The position numbers were made by a program, and so were the translations under genes. This document shows positions 57,001 through 64,000 of a DNA stretch of 64,000 nucleotides, one piece after another; within the stretch, counting starts at the first letter, position 1, and each line of letters starts with the position of its first letter. Source of the stretch: Dryomyza anilis. Its lineage: Eukaryota; Arthropoda; Insecta; Diptera; Dryomyzidae. The notes beneath the pieces were generated by a model. That model saw only the letters and a list, made by a program, of their open reading frames with translations, was not told where the DNA came from and ran no database searches. Location of the stretch: positions 32,885,963 through 32,949,962 of the forward strand of contig OX638133.1 in assembly GCA_951804985.1 (NCBI GenBank), in the 5' to 3' direction.

Positions 57001-58382
57001 ATCTACATTGTAGGTCCAATTTGTCGCTCGATATCGTTTCGAGGACTGGTCAGATATCGCGTGATTTCTCCATCTACTCGCATTGATTTCGTAACGATAT
57101 CGAAACGAATACATACTCGGTAAACATTATTTTTTTTAATAAACCAAAATTCATTTAAAAAGTATAAATGAAATAAAAAATATTTAAATAAAAAAAAAAA
57201 TACAAATATTAACAAATATTTGCATGTGCAACACCTGACAGCAACAGTTGCTCTGACAAATGTGGCCCAAATAACTAAATGTTGACTCGTAAAGCATATT
57301 AGACATGCGTAGCATTAGAAAAGTTGCTACGAATTATTGTTGAAAAACAATGAGAAACAAATTTAACGCATGTTCGTTGAAAACAAAACGCAAATGCGTG
57401 CGAAATTGCTGTACAGTGGGCTTAATTTATGTCTGCTGTGTGCGACTTTGATCTGCACTGTCACTGCAACCCTCTCTCTTTCTCAACAACTTGCTGTGCT
57501 GCTCAGTGTAGCTGTTGCGCTCATTTGAATTACGACGCATGCGCAAACGAGTAACGTGCAACGTACGAACGAACGAACTCGTTAATGAAATGCATTGAAG
57601 CCACGTTATCGATGCGTTACGTTTGCATTGAATGCATGCGCAATCTAGCGAACTGCTTAATTAACATCACAAAAAATGTAATAAAAAATTAAAAAAAAAA
57701 ACAACTAAATTGAGTCGGTGGCAATGTTAGTGGTGGTGGTGGTGATGGCTGGACTTTCAAGGTTTCCCCATTGGCAACATGCACCAATGATAACTGTTTG
57801 TTTTTGCGGCTGCATGCTGCCTTTTGTTTGAACTTAATGCAAGCCATAAATTATTCATTATTAAAACAAAAAGCTGTGTTTTTTGTGTGAAAAGCATTGC
57901 CATCAACGAAGCATTTACATCTCTGTCAAAGGCATTCACAACATTAACGGTGAATTGCTTTTGGGTTTTGGTTGTGACGGTCATTGAAATTGTCTAATGG
58001 GTGGTTTATTTCTAAATTGAATATACATCAAATAAAAAATACATGATTGAAATCTTCAAAAATTGCAATTGTTAGAACTCAATAAAATAGGGACAAATAT
58101 AAAAAATAAAAAAATCTAAATATATTCAAACCCAGTGATATTCCATTTTAAATCAATGAACGGATTTCCAATACCCTCTCAGAAAAAATTCATATTAGGT
58201 ACAAATGCTGTACCATATAAAAGTAAGACAATTTATAAATTTTAGACCTAAGACTAGTCCAAATTGTCTTAGGTCTAAAACAATTTGGACAATTTGTACT
58301 GAGACAATTTATAATTTTTGGAACTCTAGCTAATATGGTTTGGGAAATATGACGGGTTAAAAAGAGAAAAAATAAGTGAAAC

Positions 58383-59127
58383 CTCACTAAGGTGGGTTAA
58401 CTTAATTGTATTTATCTTAAAACTAGTCTAGTATACGTATAAAATCAATTGAGATATCACTTGAAAGGTATAATGATGACCTTTAACATGGCATATAATT
58501 TTCATTATTTATTCAAAGGATTAATGTCATTATAACATGATCTAAATTTCGGTGTGAAATTTCTCAAAAACCCATATTTTTAAAAGTTTCCAAAAAAATA
58601 TATGTTATTTCTTATTTTCTTCATAACATATGTGTTAAATTTTATAAGTGTATTTGTATTGGTTCCTGAGTTATAAATAAAAATATGTAAAACATGTCTG
58701 CCAAATTTCATTCATGAGTTATTATAAAAAATGTGAAGGTAAATAGAAAATTATTAATAAAATCTTATTTGGTTTATTTTTTTTATTTTCAAAAACTAAA
58801 TTCAAATAAAATGAAAACATTGACTTGATTTCACATTTTTATTTTTAACTGAGAAACCTATACGAATACACCTATGAAATTCAACACAAATTTTAAGAAA
58901 ATCAGCATTAACATATATTTTTTTGAAAAATTTAAAAATATGGGTTTTTGAGAAAAATGATTCCAAAATGTAAATGATGTGATAGTGACCTTTAACCTTT
59001 GGATACAAAAATAAAGCTATATGCCATATTAAAGACCATCTTTATACCTTTTAAATGTTACCTCAATTGACTTTATACGTATACCAGTTTTTCAGATAAA
59101 TGCAATTTAGTTATCCCACCTTTGTGA
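58383..59127. repeat. Large foldback element, arms about 240 bp
   Basis: Left CCTCACTAAGGTGGGTTAAC and right GTTATCCCACCTTTGTGAG are inverted. So are TATACGTATAAAATCAATTG (58432) and CAATTGACTTTATACGTATA (59066), GGTATAATGATGACCTTTAA and TTAAAGACCATCTTTATACC, and the CCCATATTTTTAAA / TTTAAAAATATGGGTTTTTG segments. The centre is AT-rich, with no ORF. A related small inverted repeat, AGACCTAAGACTAGTCC / GTCTTAGGTCT, sits just left at 58240-58280. Confidence 0.82.
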
Positions 59128-59179
59128 GTTTTTACACATTTTTTGACTTTTTAAGCCTCCATATTTCGGGAACATATCA

Positions 59180-59236
59180 TGGGACCTTTCGGCTCGCAGT
59201 TTAACGCAGTTACCTCTGAGCTACCGACGCTACAAC
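59180..59236 (-). mobile_element. SINE head fragment (copy 5, tRNA-like part only)
   Basis: On the minus strand GTAGCGTCGGTAGCTCAGAG is followed by GCGAGCCGAAAGGTCCCATG. The text matches the SINE head up to just before the B-box and then diverges. Confidence 0.75.
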
Positions 59237-59561
59237 TTCTTAGCATGCTCAATACACTTTCTTGCATCATTGAAACTAGTGGTACTTTCAACACATCTTC
59301 TAGTGAATAAGCACCAATCGATTTAGTGTCTATTTCTAATACATTTCCAATAAAAAGGCGAAGAGCTACTGGCACACCTTCTATGGAATGCTAACAGTAA
59401 TGAGTCAAACTATTTTGTAAGAAACGAAGAGCGAAGTCCTGCAAAAATGTACACTAAAAGTGATCGGGTATTTTCACCTATAGTCATCCATTTGAAGGAA
59501 AATTATAAATTTTCTTGATCAAAATCATCTTCTGAGTCGATTTAGCGATATCCGTCTGTCT

Positions 59562-59877
59562 ATAATAATAATAATAATAGTTTGGCACTACAGTCCTATA
59601 AGAACTTAGGCCGAGCTCTCTCACCATTTTGAGCTGTGCGTGTTATATTTGTACTCAAAGTGGTGGGACCTACAGTTTATTGCCGAATCCGAACGGCGGG
59701 TGAGAGCTTTTCATAGGCAATGGTTTTACTCTCGTAGGTTTGCCATTTACTGCCGAGAGGTAGCGCGGTATAGAAAAATGTTTCTATGAAAAGATGTTGT
59801 TAGCCCCAGCCCAGGCTTGAACCGGGGACCTTTCGGCTCGCAGTCCAACGCACTAACCACTGAGCTACCGCGGCTAC
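59562..59877 (-). mobile_element. tRNA-derived SINE, copy 4 (full length)
   Basis: Minus-strand head GTAGCCGCGGTAGCTCAGTG, B-box GGTTCAAGCC, complete body including the GGTCCCACCACTTTGAG part missing in copy 1, and (ATT)n end. A short candidate duplication TGTCT lies on both sides (59557-59561 and 59878-59882). Confidence 0.93.
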
Positions 59878-60376
59878 TGTCTCCTTGTAGAAATTTACCA
59901 TATTAGGGTAATAATTATTCAGATGACCATTATCAGGTCATCTTATAATTGCTCGTACAAAAAAAGTACAAAAAAGTACAATGGTTAGTTCAAAAAATTG
60001 ACCCTATAAGCCTGAATGGAGCCTGAAATCACAATTATAACAAATAGAACTACACGGATAGAAAAGATTTGTTTGAATATGTTTGAATGTAATTAAAAAG
60101 TAATACGAAATTACCATACATGTATTAGGAATGAAGTGTAATTAAATTATAATCGAAATTGAATTTATTTTTATTCACGTGTAAACATTATTATATTGTC
60201 CAGCAGAATCTGTCAAATATACCATTAATATGTTAAAATACCAACATAAAATTTTAATTGCATTTGAATAAACTATTTCTTGGCAATTTACTTGGTTAAA
60301 ACTATGTTTCGAAACACAGAAAATGCTAATGAAATCTAAATACAACGTATGTTCGCAACGCTCGTTTTAATTCGAT

Positions 60377-60735
60377 AATTTATCGATTGACAAAGTTTGC
60401 AACGTTGTGCAACATTTTCTATCTACGCCATCTTTTGCCATCGTTTGAACATATTGATGTTTAAAAACAAACAAAAAAGAAATTGGATTTAAATAAATGT
60501 ATTCTTGCAACATTTTTCTTGTATACGAAGTTGGCACTCGTTGAGCAGAATTTTCTACCCACGTCTCTTTTGTCGTCGTTTGAAGTATGTATAGGGTCAT
60601 TTTAAACATACTGATGTTTGAAAACAAACAAAAAAATGAATTCAAATGTAAATAAAGGCAGCTCTCTTCTTGTATACAAAGTTGACACTCGGTGATCGCC
60701 ATTTTCTGCGTACGTTTCTTTTGGTGTTCGTTGAT
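60377..60735. repeat. Tandem repeats of about 150 bp
   Basis: Units share TTCTTGTATAC(G/A)AAGTTG(G/A)CACTCG (60517 and 60666), ATTTTCT, TACG, TTCTTTT-GT-GTCGTTTGA and GATGTTT(A/G)AAAACAAACAAAA (60456 and 60613). A partial first unit begins near 60380. The minus-strand open frame across them is a by-product. Confidence 0.75.
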
Positions 60736-60822
60736 AAAACGTGTTCGCGTCGGTAATAATTTTGTTATTTGTAAATTAAATAAATATATAAAAAGTTATA
60801 AAAAGTACAAATAGTAACAGAG

Positions 60823-60849
60823 TATATATATATATATATATATATATAT
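60823..60849. repeat. (TA)n microsatellite
   Basis: Short uninterrupted TA run. Confidence 0.9.
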
Positions 60850-62904
60850 TTTCTGAAACTAATGTGAAAAAACCACATATAAAAATCAGTGTTTCGATTT
60901 TCAAACAGAATTCGGCATGTTTTTTTACAAAACATTGCCTACGCTATGTGCTGTGCTGAGATCAACTGTAACTGTGCCAAATATAAAGCAAGCCTGGATC
61001 GCCTGGTTTAGCGTCTGCTGGTGCAATTGTGCATTCATTGATGCTGTCACTAGTACTTGCAGTTTTAAACCAATTATTTATATATGCATTTAAAAATTTG
61101 TATATGAATTCTATTATTATAATTTTCCACTGTAAGATTTTTAATAAAAATAAATAAAAAAAACAACATTATATTTTCAGAATTTTTTTCCAAAAATATT
61201 TAAATATGTTTCTATGCAAACATACTACTTTTTGTACTGAAACAACTGATATGTCTCACTGGAAACATATTTATATTCAGGTCGTTCAAAATCATGTTTT
61301 ATGTTTCGGTTCAAATATTTATTTTGTTTGTATGTAGTAATTATGTTTCCATTAGAACATACACCATTTTAAGGGGCAATATTAAAATGTTTCCGTGATA
61401 TTATAATGTAAGTCAGAGCTCATTACAACACTGTTCAAGTCTCAATACAACCCTGTTTACAAATGATTTATCAGTCAATTATTATTATGTTTACATAAAA
61501 TTCCAAACATTAACATGTATGCCTGCAAAATTATGTTTGGGAGAGCCCTTTTTTTTGCAGCGTGTAGGTAAATTAAATTCTATAGAATTCACTGATGACT
61601 TTTACTTTACCGCCTGAAGTGAATATTTCTTTATGGTATAAACCTATCAAATACATTGTGAAACGGTTCGTGTGCCCTAAAAAGAAATCGAAATAATGAA
61701 TATTCAAAATCCAAACCTTTATTAGATTTACTCAGTAATTTTCTTGAGTAAATTTTCAAAAAATGGTCATATTAAATCTTTAAGATTAACAATAATTTTA
61801 CAAAATATATGTAGTATAAAATTTGTTAAAATATAACAACATCACACAACAAATAACTACCTTTCTATCCGGCAAAATTTACGATATTCCGAAGGGTTTC
61901 GAGATAATACGTAAAACACATAATAGCAATTCTGGAGTTTTCTATACATTTTGTATATTTTGTGTCTGATATATTTTGTATTATAGTGAGAATTACTACA
62001 TCCAAAGTCCTTCGGAAATTCAATACTTAGATCGCGGATAATAATTTTTTTGTGATGTGTAATATTTATTTTTGTTATACTGTGTAATACTAATTTTAAT
62101 CATATTCAAAAACGGTTAAAAGTTTTTTGTAATAAAAAAAATCATATGTTATTTTTTGAATATTGTGTACAATTTTCGACGGTTTTAGTGTTTATGATCT
62201 ATGACTATGATCTATTTGAAATCAGTAAAATTTTTTATAAGAAATTAATTTTGAACTAATTCTACTACAAAACACGCTACATAATTGTTGCATGCGCAAC
62301 ATTAACAATTGCAGCAGCAACATTAGCTGCCACAGCATCTAATTACTGGCTAATTACAGCAATAGGCCAATAATAGGCCTCTTCTCGCAGCCCATTCGTC
62401 GAACAAGGTGGGTGCAAGGTGTTGAGAAAAAAGTGAGATTTCCAGCCAACTGTGGGCGCAACCGACAACCTAAAGGCCGTCGTTGTTAACTATAGCTAGT
62501 TAACAGGCAGCTTGCCAGTCAGTTAGTTAGTCAGTCTGTCTGTCTGTCAATTAGTTACTCAGTCAGTAAATTTGTTTCTCAGTCAGTCCGTCACTCATAC
62601 AACTCAGCTCAACTCGAGTTTTGTAGTTTTTTTTGTTGTTGACCGTAACTGTGCTGAATTTACGGTCGTTTCTTGTTGCCAAAGTATTAACATTTCTGTT
62701 TCTGTTCTGCACTAAATAATTTCTTAATTTGTTTGCCGTTACAACAAATTACAAAAAGAACACGTACATAGGTGCATGGCAACAACAATAGGAGCTGTTG
62801 CAGGGTGCAATAGCTCATGCTGTTTGGCTCATCAACTTTTGAAATTTATTAAAATGTAATTAGAGTAGCAGTTGTTAACAAAATGATCAGGACAATTATA
62901 AATA

Positions 62905-63980
62905 TATTATTTACTCAAATTATTTTTGGGCGAAAAAAAAAGAATTTTATTGAATTTACAGAAAATCTTTTTTCTGACAAAAATAATTTGTGGGAATAAT
63001 TTAATTAGAATTGGCCTGAAATTCTTTGTAAGCTCTGTAATTTTTTTAAAGAGAGAGCTTTTAAAACATTTGTGTAGAGCTTTTTTTTATTTAGAAAGCT
63101 TTAATAATTTTAGTTCATTGAAAGTTGGATATGAAAGCTGAGAATTTTTGTAGAAATAACAAAAAGCTTTTGTTTTTAATAAATATATTTGGAGAACTCT
63201 TGAAGGCTGCAATTTTTGAATAATAAATATAAAGAGATATTTGTTTCAGAATTTAGGACGTATTTAATTATTAATTATTTTTGGGAGAAAAAAAGCTTTT
63301 TATTGAATTTACATAAAAAGCTTTTTTCTACCAAAAATAATTTGTGGAAATAATTTATTTAGAATTGGCCTGAATTTGTTTTAAGCTCTGTCATTTTTTT
63401 TTAAGAGAGAGCTTTTAAAATTTTTGTATTGTGCTTTTTTTTATTTAGAAAATTTTTATAATTGTAGTTCACTGAATATATAAAAAATCTAATAAATATA
63501 AAAATCTTTGTTTTTGAATTTTGAATATTCATGAAACTTAAAAGCGCTTTTTTTATTCCAGAAGCTTTAATAAATTGACCTAACTTAAAGATCGATATAA
63601 AAGCTGGCAAATGCAATTTTATTATATATGAATTATAGAACTCAAAATGTTTTTTTTAATTAGCTTTAGAGAGATTTTTGCATTTTTAAATAGTAGTAAC
63701 ACATTTAGTTTGTTTCAGATTTCAAATTATTTTAAAAGCTTTTTAATTTAATTAATTATTGAGCTTTGGAAAAGTGTATTTTTTTGTCAATAATAAATTA
63801 AAATAATCGTTTTGTTTTATAATAAGAGATAAAATTGCAGATAAAATAACAAGAAAAACAAAGAGATTTTTTGTTCCAAAACCTCTAATAATTTAAATAG
63901 ACTGAGCTTTTAATATAAAAGCAGACAAATGCAATTAAGATTTTTAATAGTCTTCAAAAAGCTTTTTCAGTATTTTAAAA
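62905..63980. repeat. Tandem repeats of about 350 bp at the right end
   Basis: ATTATTTTTGGG, TATTGAATTTACA, AAAATAATTTGTGG and AGAATTGGCCTGAA occur in the same order at about 62918-63017 and 63273-63375, i.e. 355 bp apart. GAGAGAGCTTTTAAAA follows in both. From 63540 a third and fourth diverged unit can be traced by AAAGCTGGCAAATGCAATT (63601) and AAAGCAGACAAATGCAATT (63918). All are very rich in AAGCTTTT. The array continues past the window edge. Confidence 0.8.
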
Positions 63981-64000
63981 ATATAAAGTATTTAATTTTT

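Larger units (their letters stand above)
48718..64000. other. Hil: Upstream Hil intron or flank; no further exon found
   Basis: The exon ending at 48717 has an acceptor, so more Hil exons lie to the right. I found none in 15 kb, on the minus strand in particular nothing with a LIM-type Cys/His pattern. I infer a long intron. Apart from the elements listed, 48720-50170 (including GC-richer CGGCGGCGGC text at 48990), 51400-52170, 55120-56490, 57000-58380 and 60860-62900 show no structure I can name. Confidence 0.5.

Overview
The window is AT-rich, intron-dense, repeat-loaded nuclear DNA from a higher dipteran fly. A tephritid-like or other large-genome schizophoran is my best inference, because gene content and short-intron style (61-65 bp introns, GTAAGT/GTGAGT donors) look Drosophila-like while the long introns and the SINE/MITE load are heavier than in Drosophila. 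No bacterial, viral or organellar segment was recognised.

Only two protein-coding genes are supported, and they converge tail to tail. On the + strand is the 3' half of the hnRNP K orthologue (bancal/Hrb57A): the end of KH2, a very long Gly-rich/RGG linker, KH3 and an Asn-rich tail, in four exons between 27546 and 32225, followed by a 3' UTR to about 33.56 kb. KH1 and the first half of KH2 were not found in the window, so most or all of positions 1-27545 is probably intron. On the - strand is the 3' part of the hillarin orthologue (Hil; KY/transglutaminase-like family): seven exons from 48717 down to 39289 encoding about 635 residues, including a last exon separated by a 5.7-kb intron that a simple ORF reading misses. 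The N-terminus lies to the right, probably outside the window. As I recall, bl and Hil are also neighbours in Drosophila (region 57A), so this looks like conserved microsynteny.

Everything else is intron or intergenic DNA filled with repeats: (i) a large palindromic (foldback) family at 41-1545 and 42652-43648; (ii) a TA-flanked MITE family with TACACCCAGAAA ends (five copies); (iii) a second short family with ends resembling GTAGTTGGTGACTTTTAG (four copies); (iv) long near-perfect palindromes at 13.2, 18.1, 40.7, 42.1-44.2, 56.5 and 58.4 kb; (v) a tRNA-derived SINE in three or four copies plus a fragment, several with clear target-site duplications; (vi) decayed mariner, Tc1-like and non-LTR retrotransposon coding remnants; (vii) tandem arrays: about 160 bp satellite (9.3-10.4 kb), nested array (18.9-19.7 kb), a GATAATAGAAAAAA array inside the last bl intron, a 16-bp array inside a Hil intron, and 350-bp units at the right end.

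The most interesting points are the apparent loss of all three catalytic residues in the Hil transglutaminase-like domain, the competing donor sites that set the bl C-terminus, the Gly-rich 24-bp coding minisatellite, the foldback families, and a SINE copy with a duplicated anticodon-arm region. I found no convincing evidence of an entirely new gene system.
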